From the NCBI RefSeq assembly GCF_006539565.1, contig NZ_BJNG01000020.1, positions 62,001-126,000 of the forward strand: DNA of 64,000 nucleotides. The letters run 5' to 3'. The position numbers were made by a program, and so were the translations under genes. Below the pieces are notes generated by a model. The model saw only the letters and a program-made list of their open reading frames with translations. It searched no databases and had not been told where the DNA came from. Within the stretch, counting starts at the first letter, position 1, and the number at the start of each line of letters is the position of its first letter. The stretch is from Pseudonocardia hydrocarbonoxydans. Its GTDB lineage: Bacteria; Actinomycetota; Actinomycetes; Mycobacteriales; Pseudonocardiaceae. Shown here one piece after another: positions 47,631 through 55,550 of the stretch.

Positions 47631-48320
47631 CTACGCCAGTGCGAGGAGGAGCTCGCAGAGTTCCTCCGGCCGGTTCTCCGGGACCATGTGGGTGGTCGCG
47701 ATCTCGTGGTAGCGCCAGGCGTCCGAGGTGCGGGCGCGGGCGGCGGAGGCGTCGAACAGCGTGCCGTTCGGATCCTGCGTGGCCCGGATGTAGGTGAGCC
47801 CGACCCCGCGCCTCTCGACCGGCACCGAGACCCGGACGGGCTCGGTGAGCGTGCGCATCGGCTGCGCGTGGCGGCGCGGGTTGGAGCGGGCGGCGACGAT
47901 CGGGTCGTCGAAGGTGCGGATGCCCGCGGGCACCGTCGGCGGGGCGTCGGGGGAGTCGTCGCCGAGCGCGCCGCCGGTCAGCGACCGCACGCTGTCGCCG
48001 TCGTCGGGGACGAAGGCGTCGAGGTAGACGAGCTCACGGACGCGGTCGGCGACCAGCTCCATCGCCCCGGTGACCACCATGCCGCCGTAGGAGAAGCCGA
48101 GCAGCACCGCGTCGTCGACGTCGTCGTAGTGCAGCACGTTGACGACGTCGCGCACGTGCAGCGACAGGTCGACGTGCGGCCCGGTGAGGTGGCTGCGCTC
48201 GCCGAGCCCGGTGAGGCTCGGCGTCAGCGCCTCGTGGCCGGCCGCGTTGAGCAGCCTGCGCACGGCCCGGAACCCGTAGGAGCCGCCCCACGCGCCGTGC
48301 ACGAGGACGAACGTGGCCAT
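47631..48320 (-). CDS. Alpha/beta hydrolase
   Basis: A 229-residue hydrolase of the small salicylate-esterase/MenH-like type: FVLVHGAWGGSYGFRAV (oxyanion HGAW), LTGLGERSHL, nucleophile elbow LLGFSYGGMVV (Ser near 78), a DDPIVAARS Asp region and the catalytic His in IATTHMVPENRPEEL. The substrate is unknown. Its ATG begins one base after the stop of the preceding small membrane protein gene, so the two are cotranscribed. Confidence 0.9.
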   Translation of the reverse strand: MATFVLVHGAWGGSYGFRAVRRLLNAAGHEALTPSLTGLGERSHLTGPHVDLSLHVRDVVNVLHYDDVDDAVLLGFSYGGMVVTGAMELVADRVRELVYLDAFVPDDGDSVRSLTGGALGDDSPDAPPTVPAGIRTFDDPIVAARSNPRRHAQPMRTLTEPVRVSVPVERRGVGLTYIRATQDPNGTLFDASAARARTSDAWRYHEIATTHMVPENRPEELCELLLALA

Positions 48321-48321
48321 G

Positions 48322-48564
48322 TCAGCGGGCGGGCGCGCCCGCGTCCCGGACGCCGGCCGGGTCGGCCGCGGTGCGCGCGGCCAGCGGGCCCTTGGTGCGC
48401 CGCTGCAGCCACCGGCGCCCGGTGTGCAGGGCCTTGCTGACGGTGTTCGGCCCGCGCCGGGCCTCGATGAGGTCGCCGACCTTGCCGAGCAGGAAGCCGG
48501 CCACCGGAGCGCCGACGGCCAGGATCAGCCACATCCGCAGCCTGCGCGAGAAGAATGCCCACAT
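48322..48564 (-). CDS. Small hypothetical membrane protein
   Basis: An 80-residue protein with one N-terminal hydrophobic segment (MWLILAVGAPVAGFLLGKVGDLI) and a basic C-terminal half (RRWLQRRTKGPLAARTAADPAG). I do not recognise a family. The ATG is 8 nt after TAGGGT on the minus strand, suggesting an almost leaderless transcript. It is the first gene of a two-gene unit with the alpha/beta hydrolase. Confidence 0.7.
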   Translation of the reverse strand: MWAFFSRRLRMWLILAVGAPVAGFLLGKVGDLIEARRGPNTVSKALHTGRRWLQRRTKGPLAARTAADPAGVRDAGAPAR

Positions 48565-48643
48565 GCGGGCAGACCCTAGCCGCGCACCGCGGGCGGACGC
48601 CGCCGGTACTGCCACCGGCCTCGTCCGGCGTACCCTCGTAGGG

Positions 48644-49060
48644 GTGGCGGGTGACCGCTCGCCCCTGGTGGGGCTGCTGATCTACCTACTCGTCGCAGTG
48701 GCACCGACCCTCGTCCTGTGGGTCACACTGCGGCTGCTGCCCCGTGCGGTCGGCGCGGTGCTCGAGCGCCGCCGCCGTCCGTCGCCCGGCCCGTCGTTCG
48801 AGCAGGTGGTGGCCGACGTGCGCCGGCTGCGGCGCGAGGTCCGCGCCGGTCGGCCGGGCTCGCACGTGCGCCAGGTCGCCGTGTTCTCCGCCTACGACGA
48901 CGTGCTGCTGCAGCTGTGCGCGGTCGTCGGCGTGCCCGACCCGCCCCTGGCGACCGCCGACGGGCGCGACCGCGCGTTCGCCCGGCTGCTCACCGAGGCC
49001 GCGCTGGAGGAGGCGGGGGTGGCGCTGGACCCGCCGCGCGGCGGTGCGGCCGCAGCGTAA
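48644..49060 (+). CDS. Hypothetical membrane-anchored protein
   Basis: A 138-residue protein. One membrane helix (LVGLLIYLLVAVAPTLVLWVTLRLL, about 8-32) precedes a soluble helical domain (FEQVVADVRRLRREVRAGRPGSHVRQVAVFSAYDDVLLQLCAVVGV, RDRAFARLLTEAALEEAGV). No family recognised, but the layout is common for small conserved actinobacterial envelope proteins. The GTG is 7 nt after TACCCT (48631-48636), indicating leaderless translation and deciding the start. Confidence 0.72.
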   Translation: MAGDRSPLVGLLIYLLVAVAPTLVLWVTLRLLPRAVGAVLERRRRPSPGPSFEQVVADVRRLRREVRAGRPGSHVRQVAVFSAYDDVLLQLCAVVGVPDPPLATADGRDRAFARLLTEAALEEAGVALDPPRGGAAAA

Positions 49061-49142
49061 TGTTCTCTTTACCCGCGTGGGAACGTCGACAGGGCCTCCC
49101 GCGTTGGACAGGATGCACGGCATTCATCCAGGGAGGATCCAG

Positions 49143-49955
49143 GTGCGCAGCAGCAGCAATCCCGCGTTCCGCAACCTGCCCAGCGGGGGCAGCGGCGGAT
49201 ACGCCACGTTCGACCGCCAGGGCGGTGGCGCGATGAGCGGAGCCGCCGCCTACGCCGACACCCAGACCTCTCAGGTCGAGTACGGGCGCGCCGCCGGTGG
49301 CGAGCGCCCGATCACCATCGACGACGTCGTCATGAAGACGGGCCTGAGCGCGGGCACCGCCCTCGTGCTCGGCACCCTCACCGCGGTGTCGGGGCTCTAC
49401 GGCCTGGCGCTGCCCGCGTTCATCGTCGGCTTCGTGGTGTCCCTCGTCCTGATCTTCAAGCCGAAGTTCGCCGGTGCCCCGCTGGTGCTGCTGTACTCCG
49501 CGGCGATGGGCGTGGCGCTCGGCGGCATCTCGGGCATCTTCAACGACATCTACCCGGGCATCGCGTTGCAGGCCATCGTCGGCACCGCGGGGGTGTTCCT
49601 CGGCATGCTGGTCGTCTACAAGACCGGCGCGGTCCGCGTCACCCCGCGCTTCACCAAGTGGCTGATGGGCGCGCTGATCGGCGTCGTCGTCCTGATGATC
49701 TTCAACCTGGTGATGAGCCTGTTCGGCGTCAACACCGGCCTGCGCGACGGCGGCCCGCTCGCCATCGGGTTCAGCCTGCTCGTGATCGGCGTGGCGGCGT
49801 TCAGCCTGCTGCTCGACTTCGACTCGGCCGACCAGGCCATCCGCGGCGGCGCACCGGCGAAGTTCGCCTGGTACATCGCCTTCGGCCTGATGACCACGCT
49901 GGTCTGGCTCTACATCGAGATCCTGCGCCTGCTGAGCTACCTGCGCCAGGACTAG
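49143..49955 (+). CDS. Bax inhibitor-1/YccA family membrane protein
   Basis: A 270-residue protein with a polar N-terminus (RSSSNPAFRNLPSG) and seven predicted membrane segments from about residue 65 (GTALVLGTLTAVSGLYGLALPAFIVGF to LMTTLVWLYIEILRLLSYL). The N-terminal RSSNPAFRNL motif is typical of actinobacterial BI-1-like proteins. They may be calcium leak channels. GTG start with GGGAGG 6 nt upstream, which rules out the long 5' extension. A strong hairpin follows. Confidence 0.92.
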   Translation: MRSSSNPAFRNLPSGGSGGYATFDRQGGGAMSGAAAYADTQTSQVEYGRAAGGERPITIDDVVMKTGLSAGTALVLGTLTAVSGLYGLALPAFIVGFVVSLVLIFKPKFAGAPLVLLYSAAMGVALGGISGIFNDIYPGIALQAIVGTAGVFLGMLVVYKTGAVRVTPRFTKWLMGALIGVVVLMIFNLVMSLFGVNTGLRDGGPLAIGFSLLVIGVAAFSLLLDFDSADQAIRGGAPAKFAWYIAFGLMTTLVWLYIEILRLLSYLRQD

Positions 49956-49970
49956 CCCCACCCCGCACGA

Positions 49971-50005
49971 CGGCGGCCCCGCACCGATCCGGTGCGGGGC
50001 CGCCG
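49971..50005. terminator. Strong bidirectional hairpin terminator
   Basis: Perfect 15-bp arms 49971-49985 and 49991-50005 (CGGCGGCCCCGCACC with its complement) around a 5-nt loop. It sits between convergent BI-1 and thiolase genes. Confidence 0.85.
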
Positions 50006-50019
50006 TGCGTCGTACGGGG

Positions 50020-51240
50020 TCAGCTCAGGCGCTCGAGCACCATCGCCATGCCCTGGCCGCCGCCGACGCACATCGTCTCCAGGCCGATGGTCTTGTCGCG
50101 GCTGCGCAGGCCGTTGAGCAGGGTGGAGGTGATGCGGGCCCCGGTCATGCCGAACGGGTGGCCGATCGCGATGGCGCCACCGTGCACGTTGAGCTTGTCC
50201 TCGTCGATGCCCAGGTCGCGGGCCGAGGGGATGACCTGTGCGGCGAACGCCTCGTTGATCTCGACGAGGTCGATGTCGTCGATGGTCATGCCGGCCAGCG
50301 CGAGCGCCTTCTTCGACGCCTCGACCGGGCCGAGGCCCATGATCTCGGGCGACAGGCCGGAGACGCCGGTGGAGACGATCCGGGCGAGCGGGGTGAGGCC
50401 CAGCTCGGCGGCCTTCGTGTCCGACATGATCACCAGGGCGGCGGCGCCGTCGTTGAGCGGGCACGCGTTGCCCGCGGTGATCAGGCCGTCCGGGCGGAAC
50501 ACCGGCTTGAGCTGCGAGACACCCTCGTAGGTGGTGCCGGCGCGCGGGCCGTCGTCGGTGGAGACGATGGTGCCGTCGGGCAGCGTGACCGGGGTGATCT
50601 CGCGGGCGAAGAAGCCGTCGGCGATGGACTTCTCGGCCAGGTTCTGCGAGCGGACGCCGAAGCGGTCCATCTCCTCGCGGGTGACGCCCTTGGCGCGCGC
50701 GAGGTTCTCCGCGGTCTGCCCCATCGCGATGTAGGCGTCGGGGACCAGGCCCTGGCTGCGCGGGTCGACCCAGGTGTCCGTGCCGGACTCCGCGGTGGCG
50801 GCGGTGCGCGCACCCGCCTCGGCGAACAGCGGGTTCTGGGTGTCGGGGATCGAGTCGCTGTTGCCCTTGGCGAAGCGCGACACGGTCTCGACGCCGGCCG
50901 AGATGAACACGTCACCCTCGCCGGCCTTGATCGCGTGCAGCGCCATGCGGGTGGTCTGCAGCGAGGAGGAGCAGTAGCGGGTGACGGTGGTGCCGGGCAT
51001 CGTGTCGTGCCCGAGCAGCACCGCGACGATGCGGGCCATGTTGAAGCCCTGCTCACCGCCGGGCAGGCCGCAGCCGAGCATGAGGTCGTCGACGTCGGCG
51101 GGGTCGAGTGCGGGTACCTGCGCCAGCGCGGCCTTCACCATCTGGGCGGCGAGGTCGTCGGGGCGCATTCCGGCGAGGGACCCCTTGAACGCGCGGCCGA
51201 TGGGGGAGCGGGCCGCTGCGACGATCACGGCTTCGGGCAT
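50020..51240 (-). CDS. Acetyl-CoA C-acyltransferase (thiolase)
   Basis: A 406-residue thiolase. The acylated Cys is Cys90 in VTRYCSSSLQT, followed by NEAFAAQ, the His motif GGAIAIGHPFGMTGAR and the second Cys in TMCVGGGQGMAM. Family length is normal. It should catalyse thiolytic cleavage in beta-oxidation or the reverse condensation. The ATG follows AAGGAG at 8 nt, which rejects the very long open frame upstream. TACCCT on the minus strand near 51270 is a likely -10, next to a short palindrome (ACTCGC...GCGAGT). Confidence 0.95.
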   Translation of the reverse strand: MPEAVIVAAARSPIGRAFKGSLAGMRPDDLAAQMVKAALAQVPALDPADVDDLMLGCGLPGGEQGFNMARIVAVLLGHDTMPGTTVTRYCSSSLQTTRMALHAIKAGEGDVFISAGVETVSRFAKGNSDSIPDTQNPLFAEAGARTAATAESGTDTWVDPRSQGLVPDAYIAMGQTAENLARAKGVTREEMDRFGVRSQNLAEKSIADGFFAREITPVTLPDGTIVSTDDGPRAGTTYEGVSQLKPVFRPDGLITAGNACPLNDGAAALVIMSDTKAAELGLTPLARIVSTGVSGLSPEIMGLGPVEASKKALALAGMTIDDIDLVEINEAFAAQVIPSARDLGIDEDKLNVHGGAIAIGHPFGMTGARITSTLLNGLRSRDKTIGLETMCVGGGQGMAMVLERLS

Positions 51241-51552
51241 CGTCGATCTCCTTCGTGGGGGACGTTTCCTGCGAAGGAGGGTACTCGCGGGTAACTGCGA
51301 GTGCGGCCGGTGCCGACGTGACGTGGCCCGCTCCCGCCCGCCCGAGCGGAGCCGCGCGCGCAGTCCGGACGACCCGGTGTCGGGCCGCCGCCGGGCGTCG
51401 ACGGACCGACGCGGCGGGTCAGCGGCGGACCGTGGTGCCTGTTGCGCGCGTTCCCGGGTCCCGCGCGCTCCCGGGGGCGCGCGAGACCCGGGAACGCGCG
51501 CGGGAACACCGTGCCTGACGGTTGCTGTCAGGGATCCGCGGCATCGTGGGGT
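51241..51552. repeat. 312-bp intergenic region with 17-bp inverted repeat (51444-51501)
   Basis: No gene. The left end holds the thiolase promoter and an ACTCGC (51283-51288)/GCGAGT (51297-51302) palindrome with an 8-bp spacer. The right part has perfect 17-bp arms 51444-51460 and 51485-51501 around a 24-nt loop. GCGCG recurs roughly every 16-17 bp and CCCGGG lies between copies. The region is divergent between thiolase and the PPOX-like gene. Confidence 0.65.
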
Positions 51553-52005
51553 ATGGCCACCTGGAGGGACCTCGAGTCCGCGGAGCCGGCGTTCGCCGTC
51601 CGGGCCCGCGCGCTGTTCGACGCCCACAAGCACAAGACCATCGCCACCCTGCGCGCCGACGGGTCGCCGCGGATCAGCGGCATCGAGGTGCAGTTCGTCG
51701 GCGACGACCTCACGTTCGGATCGATGCCGGGCGCCCGCAAGGGCGCCGACCTGCGACGGGACCCGCGCTTCGCGCTGCACAGCGCCTCGGTCGACCCGCC
51801 CGCCGACGAGGCGGCGTGGCCCGGGGACGCGAAGGTCGCGGGTCGTGCGGTGCTCGCCGGGCCGCTCGACGGGCCGGCGTCCGGCGACCTGTTCCGCGCC
51901 GAGATCCACGAGGTCGTCGTCACCGGCCTGAACGCCGACGCCACGCTGCTGGTGGTCGAGTCGTGGACGCCGGTGCGGGGGCTGCGTCGGGTGGAGCGGG
52001 AGTAG
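51553..52005 (+). CDS. Pyridoxamine 5'-phosphate oxidase-like (split-barrel) protein
   Basis: A 150-residue flavin/F420-type split-barrel protein: FAVRARALFDAHKHKTIATLRADGSPRISGIEVQFVGDDLTFGSMPGARKGADLRRDPRFALH is the PPOX/FDOR core. It probably binds FMN or F420; the physiological substrate is unknown. Alternative upstream starts run into the repeat region and are not supported. The following 180 bp contain nested inverted repeats rather than a gene. Confidence 0.87.
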   Translation: MATWRDLESAEPAFAVRARALFDAHKHKTIATLRADGSPRISGIEVQFVGDDLTFGSMPGARKGADLRRDPRFALHSASVDPPADEAAWPGDAKVAGRAVLAGPLDGPASGDLFRAEIHEVVVTGLNADATLLVVESWTPVRGLRRVERE

Positions 52006-52015
52006 GGCGGACGAA

Positions 52016-52149
52016 CGGCCGGTGCGACCGGAGCCCACTGCCCGTGCGGCAGGGGCCCGGGGCCCGGCGACATGGTGGTCGCCCGAGTCCTCCGACGGCG
52101 TACGGAGCGCGGGGTGGGGCGCTCGTCGCCGGGCCGGTCGCACCGGCCG
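52016..52149. other. Nested inverted-repeat element (possible structured RNA or terminator)
   Basis: Outer arms 52016-52031 and 52134-52149 are perfectly complementary over 16 bp. Inside, 52061-52071 pairs with 52125-52135 over 11 bp, overlapping the outer arm by 2. Two small hairpins occur: CTGCC/GGCAG at 52038-52052 and CTCCG/CGGAG around 52090-52106. The whole 134-nt element can fold as one branched structure between the PPOX stop and the HAD start. I do not recognise a known riboswitch. Confidence 0.6.
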
Positions 52150-52162
52150 CCTTGTGGGGACC

Positions 52163-52206
52163 GTAACAAACGGGTTTGAATCTTGTACATGGGGGACGTT
52201 TGTTAC
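52163..52206. promoter_or_regulatory. Inverted repeat flanking the HAD start codon
   Basis: Arms GTAACAAACG (52163-52172) and CGTTTGTTAC (52197-52206) are perfectly complementary with a 24-bp spacer that holds TTGTACAT and the proposed ATG. It may be an operator or a hairpin controlling translation start. These are the most AT-rich bases of the neighbourhood. Confidence 0.55.
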
Positions 52207-52893
52207 CGGGGCAGGGTGCTGCTCCTGGACCTCGACGGTACGGTCTGCGTCGGCGACGGGCCCGCACTGCGCTACGCCGACGAGGTGGCGGCCCGGCTCG
52301 ACGGGCCGGGCCGGGCCGCGTTGCGCGAGGCGGTCACCGCGTTCCTGGACGGTGCGGGCGGCACGGCGGCGCAGGACGTCTACCAGCTCGTCCAGGAGGT
52401 CGCGACCGCCCGCGGACTGGCGCCGCAGGAGCAGGGCCGGGCGTACCGGGCGAGCCGGGCGGCCCTGCTCGCCGAGGGGCTGGGCGTCCGCGCGCCGGCC
52501 GGGCTGGCCGAGCTGCTGGCCGGGCTCGACGTCCACGTCGTCGTCCTCACCAACGCCCCGGCCGACGGCCTCGATGTCCTGCTGGACCGGCTCGGCCTGG
52601 CCGGCGTCGTCGACGAGCGGATCGGCGACGCCGGCAAGCCCGACGGCATGGGCCCGGCCGTCGACCGGCTGCTCGCCGAGCACGGCATCGCCGACGAGCC
52701 GGGGCGGCTGCTCAGCGTCGGGGACCTGTGGGCCAACGACCTGCGCGCCCCGCGCGAGCGCGGCTGCGCCACCGCCTACATCGACCGCTTCGACCTGCGC
52801 CAGGGCCCCGCCGACGCCCGCGCCGCCACGTTCGAGGAGCTGTACGGCGCGGTGCGGGCGTGGGCGTCCGGCACCGCGGTGAACAGCGCGTGA
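52189..52893 (+). CDS. HAD superfamily phosphatase-like hydrolase
   Basis: A 234-residue HAD protein with all four motifs: LLLDLDGTV (nucleophile DXD), VVLTNAP (Ser/Thr site), GDAGKPDGMG (Lys) and SVGDLWANDLRAPRERG (acidic pair). A helical cap lies between motifs I and II. It is not phosphonoacetaldehyde hydrolase by motif context. It should dephosphorylate a small metabolite, and the downstream phnDCEE-rpiR genes suggest the imported compound or its product. ATG 52189 (MGDVCYRGR) is assumed; GTG 52216 would put the inverted repeat in the leader. Confidence 0.85.
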   Translation: MGDVCYRGRVLLLDLDGTVCVGDGPALRYADEVAARLDGPGRAALREAVTAFLDGAGGTAAQDVYQLVQEVATARGLAPQEQGRAYRASRAALLAEGLGVRAPAGLAELLAGLDVHVVVLTNAPADGLDVLLDRLGLAGVVDERIGDAGKPDGMGPAVDRLLAEHGIADEPGRLLSVGDLWANDLRAPRERGCATAYIDRFDLRQGPADARAATFEELYGAVRAWASGTAVNSA

Positions 52894-52921
52894 CACCGCG
52901 GTCGAGGTTCGGTCTCGGCCG

Positions 52922-52969
52922 TTGTCGGTGTGTCCGGGTGCTGGCTACGGTGCAACAACGTTGCACCGT
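52922..52969 (+). promoter_or_regulatory. phnD promoter overlapped by a perfect 10-3-10 palindrome
   Basis: TTGTCG (52922-52927) and TACGGT (52946-52951) form a -35/-10 pair with an 18-bp spacer. The palindrome arms ACGGTGCAAC (52947-52956) and GTTGCACCGT (52960-52969) cover the -10 and the start of transcription. This is a classical repressor position. The regulator is most likely the RpiR protein encoded at the end of the operon. Confidence 0.7.
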
Positions 52970-53011
52970 CGGTGCTGGCACGAACTGCCGTTCCACCTCG
53001 GGGAGCCTCAC

Positions 53012-53989
53012 ATGGGAATGCGGTCCGCACGATGGGTAGGCGCGTTGGCGGCCGGGGTGGTGCTCACGGCCTGCGGCGGCGGTGGGGCGGCGGCGCCGGA
53101 GGGGCCGCCGGAGAGCCTGGTGCTGGGCCTGGTGCCCTCGGCGGAGGTCGACCAGCTCGTCCTCGACGCCGACCAGCTCGCGGAGCTGCTCTCCGCCGAG
53201 CTCGGCATCCCGGTCGAGCCGGTCGTCAGCGACAGCTACGCGGCGCTCGTCGTCGCCATGCAGACCGGGCAGGCCGACATCGGGCTGTTCGGCCCGATCG
53301 CGCTCGTGCAGTCGGTCGACCAGGCGGGCGCGGTCCCGATCCTGCAGTCGGTGCGCCGTGACTCGCCCAGCTACCACACCCAGTGGATGACCAACGACCC
53401 CGCGAAGTACTGCACCACGCCGGTCGTGCAGGCCACCAACCCCGAGGGCAACACCTTCAACTACTGCAACGGCACCGACACCGCGACGGCCGGCCCGGTC
53501 GGCGAGGACGCGATCGGCGCGATCGCCGAGGGCGACACGGTGATGTTCGTCGACGAGGGCTCGGCCTCGGGCTACTACTACCCGGCCACCCAGATCCAGG
53601 AGATCACCGGGATCGACCCGCTCACCGGCATCGACGCCCAGTTCGCGGGCGGTCACCCCAACTCGGTGCTGGCCGTGGCCCGCGGGGACGTCGCGGTCGG
53701 CGTCTCCTTCGACGACGCCCGCAACGACGTGTTCGAGGAGGACCCGGAGATCGGCAGCAAGGTCACCGTGTTCGCCTGGTCCCCGGAGATCCCCAACGAC
53801 GGGGTCTCGGTGCGCGGCGAGCTGCCGGAGGAGACCCGCACGGCCATCGCCGACGCCATGACCGCCGTCATCGCCACGCCGGAGGGCGCCGCGGCGTTCG
53901 ACGCCGTCTACTCGATCGAGGGCCTGGTCCCGGCCGACCTGGACCAGCTCGACGTGGCCCGCCAGGTGGCCGCGAACTTCGGCGGATGA
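53012..53989 (+). CDS. phnD: Phosphate/phosphite/phosphonate ABC transporter binding lipoprotein (PhnD-like)
   Basis: A 325-residue lipoprotein (VGALAAGVVLTACGGGG, lipobox Cys near 21) of the PhnD/PtxB family: LVLGLVPSAEVDQL, VVSDSYAALVVAMQTGQADIGLFGPIALV, and DEGSASGYYYPATQI (the SGY phosphoryl-binding loop), then GGHPNSVLAVARGDVAVGVSFDD. It contains two cysteines (KYC, NYC) in an insert TPVVQATNPEGNTFNYCNGTD that may form a disulfide. It binds the imported phosphorus compound. GGGAG lies 7 nt before the ATG. The stop overlaps phnC (ATGA). Confidence 0.92.
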   Translation: MGMRSARWVGALAAGVVLTACGGGGAAAPEGPPESLVLGLVPSAEVDQLVLDADQLAELLSAELGIPVEPVVSDSYAALVVAMQTGQADIGLFGPIALVQSVDQAGAVPILQSVRRDSPSYHTQWMTNDPAKYCTTPVVQATNPEGNTFNYCNGTDTATAGPVGEDAIGAIAEGDTVMFVDEGSASGYYYPATQIQEITGIDPLTGIDAQFAGGHPNSVLAVARGDVAVGVSFDDARNDVFEEDPEIGSKVTVFAWSPEIPNDGVSVRGELPEETRTAIADAMTAVIATPEGAAAFDAVYSIEGLVPADLDQLDVARQVAANFGG

Positions 53990-54750
53990 TCACGTTCTCG
54001 GACGTCCGGGTCACCTACCCCAACGGGGTGCGTGGCCTGGACGGCGTCGACCTGACGATCCCCGACGGCGAGTTCGTGGTGGTCGTGGGCCTGTCCGGGG
54101 CGGGCAAGTCGACCCTGGTGCGCACCGTCAACGGGCTGGTGCCGGTCACGTCGGGGCGGCTGGAGGTCGACGGCAGGCGCGTCGACGGGGCGGGCCGCCG
54201 GGAGCTGCGGGCGATCCGCGCGGGCGTCGGCATGATCTTCCAGTCGTTCAACCTGGTGAAGCGCGCCTCGGTGCTCGACAACGTGCTGATGGGTCGGCTG
54301 CACGACACCCCGACCTGGCGCTCGGTGCTCGGCGTGCCGCGGGCGGCCGACCGCGAGCTGGCCTTCGCCGCGCTGGAGCGCGTCGGGATCGTGGAGAAGG
54401 CCTACACGCGGGCCTCCGAGCTCTCCGGCGGGCAGCAGCAGCGCGTCGCCATCGCCCGGGTGATCGCCCAGCAGGCGGGCGTGGTGCTGGCCGACGAGCC
54501 CGTCGCCTCGCTCGACCCGCCGACGGCCAACCAGGTGCTGCGCGACCTCAAGCGCATCGGCGGCGAGCTGGGGCACACCACCGTCGTCAACCTGCACTTC
54601 CTCGACATGGCCCGGCGCTACGCCGACCGGATCATCGGGATGCGGGCCGGGGCGGTCGTGTTCGACGGCAGCGCGGAGCAGGCCGACGACGCCGTCTTCG
54701 AGGAGATCTACGGCCGCTCGCTCACCGCCGACGACGTGCTGCTGCGGTGA
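53986..54750 (+). CDS. phnC: Phosphonate-type ABC transporter ATPase (PhnC-like)
   Basis: A 254-residue ATPase: Walker A GLSGAGKST, Q-loop GMIFQSFNLVKRASVLDNVLMGRL (a PhnC-type signature), ABC signature ELSGGQQQRVAIARV, Walker B GVVLADEPVASLDP and H-loop NLHFLDMARRYADRI. The long QSFNLVKR...VLDNVLMGR segment separates PhnC from other importers. Overlaps both neighbours by 4 bp, so it is tightly coupled. Confidence 0.93.
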   Translation: MITFSDVRVTYPNGVRGLDGVDLTIPDGEFVVVVGLSGAGKSTLVRTVNGLVPVTSGRLEVDGRRVDGAGRRELRAIRAGVGMIFQSFNLVKRASVLDNVLMGRLHDTPTWRSVLGVPRAADRELAFAALERVGIVEKAYTRASELSGGQQQRVAIARVIAQQAGVVLADEPVASLDPPTANQVLRDLKRIGGELGHTTVVNLHFLDMARRYADRIIGMRAGAVVFDGSAEQADDAVFEEIYGRSLTADDVLLR

Positions 54751-55550
54751 CCACGACGACGACCACGACGACGACGCCGCGGCCGGCCCCGCCCGGGGTC
54801 CGGTGGCCGTTGGTCGGCGGGGTGGCGGTGGCGCTCGCGGTGACCGTCTGGGCCGCGCTGGGCATCGAGTTCACCCTCGCGCCGCTGTTCACCGACACGC
54901 TGCGCGGGCAGCGGATCATCGCCCAGTTCCTCGACCCCGACTGGTCCTACGTCGTCCGGGTGTTGCCGGCGTGGGTGGAGACGCTGTCGATCGCGGTCGT
55001 CGCCTCGGTCGTCGGGTGCGTGCTGGCGCTGGGCGCGGCGATGCTGGCCAGCCGGGTCACCGCGCCGGGCACCGTGGTGTACCAGCTGGCGAAGGCCGTG
55101 CTGTCGGTCGTGCGGTCGCTGCCCGACATCGCCTACGGCCTGCTGTTCGTCGCCGCGGTGGGCACCGGGGCGCTCGGCGGGATCATGGCGCTGGTGCTGT
55201 TCAACCTCGGCATCGCCGCGAAGCTGACGGCCGAGACGATCGACGCCGTCGACCCCGGTCCGCTGGAGGCCGCCGACGCCGCGGGCGGCAACCGGGTCCA
55301 GCGCGCCGCCCGCGCGGTGTTCCCGCAGATCGCGCCCAGCTACCTGTCCTACTGCCTCTACGTGTTCGAGCTGAACATCCGCGCCTCGGTCGTGATCGGG
55401 CTGGTCGGGGGCGGCGGGATCGGCAACGTGATCTCCGTGGAGCTCTCGCGCTTCCGCTACGACCGGCTCGCCGCGCTGGTCGTCGCCCTGTTCGTGGTGG
55501 TGTTCGCGATCGACCAGCTCTCCCGCGCGGTCCGCCGGAGGCTGGTGTGA
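54747..55550 (+). CDS. phnE: Phosphonate-type ABC transporter permease 1 (PhnE-like)
   Basis: A 267-residue permease with about six membrane segments and the inner-membrane coupling loop EAADAAGGNRVQRAARAVFPQIAPSYLSY. The N-terminus is a run of nine threonines written in alternating ACC/ACG codons, directly after the GTG start that overlaps phnC. The domain proper begins at about residue 18 (VRWPLVGGVAVALAVTVW). With the second permease it forms a heterodimeric channel. Confidence 0.9.
   Translation: MTTTTTTTTTPRPAPPGVRWPLVGGVAVALAVTVWAALGIEFTLAPLFTDTLRGQRIIAQFLDPDWSYVVRVLPAWVETLSIAVVASVVGCVLALGAAMLASRVTAPGTVVYQLAKAVLSVVRSLPDIAYGLLFVAAVGTGALGGIMALVLFNLGIAAKLTAETIDAVDPGPLEAADAAGGNRVQRAARAVFPQIAPSYLSYCLYVFELNIRASVVIGLVGGGGIGNVISVELSRFRYDRLAALVVALFVVVFAIDQLSRAVRRRLV

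Noticed and set aside
48744..49955. 403-residue start for the BI-1 gene
   Set aside because: The upstream part is an out-of-frame reading of the preceding gene. GGGAGG precedes GTG 49143.
52016..52149. Cobalamin riboswitch
   Set aside because: A CCACTG-like string is present but the rest of the B12-box consensus is missing.
52163..52206. tRNA-like GTTTGAATC string
   Set aside because: It resembles a T-loop but there are no acceptor or anticodon arms around it.
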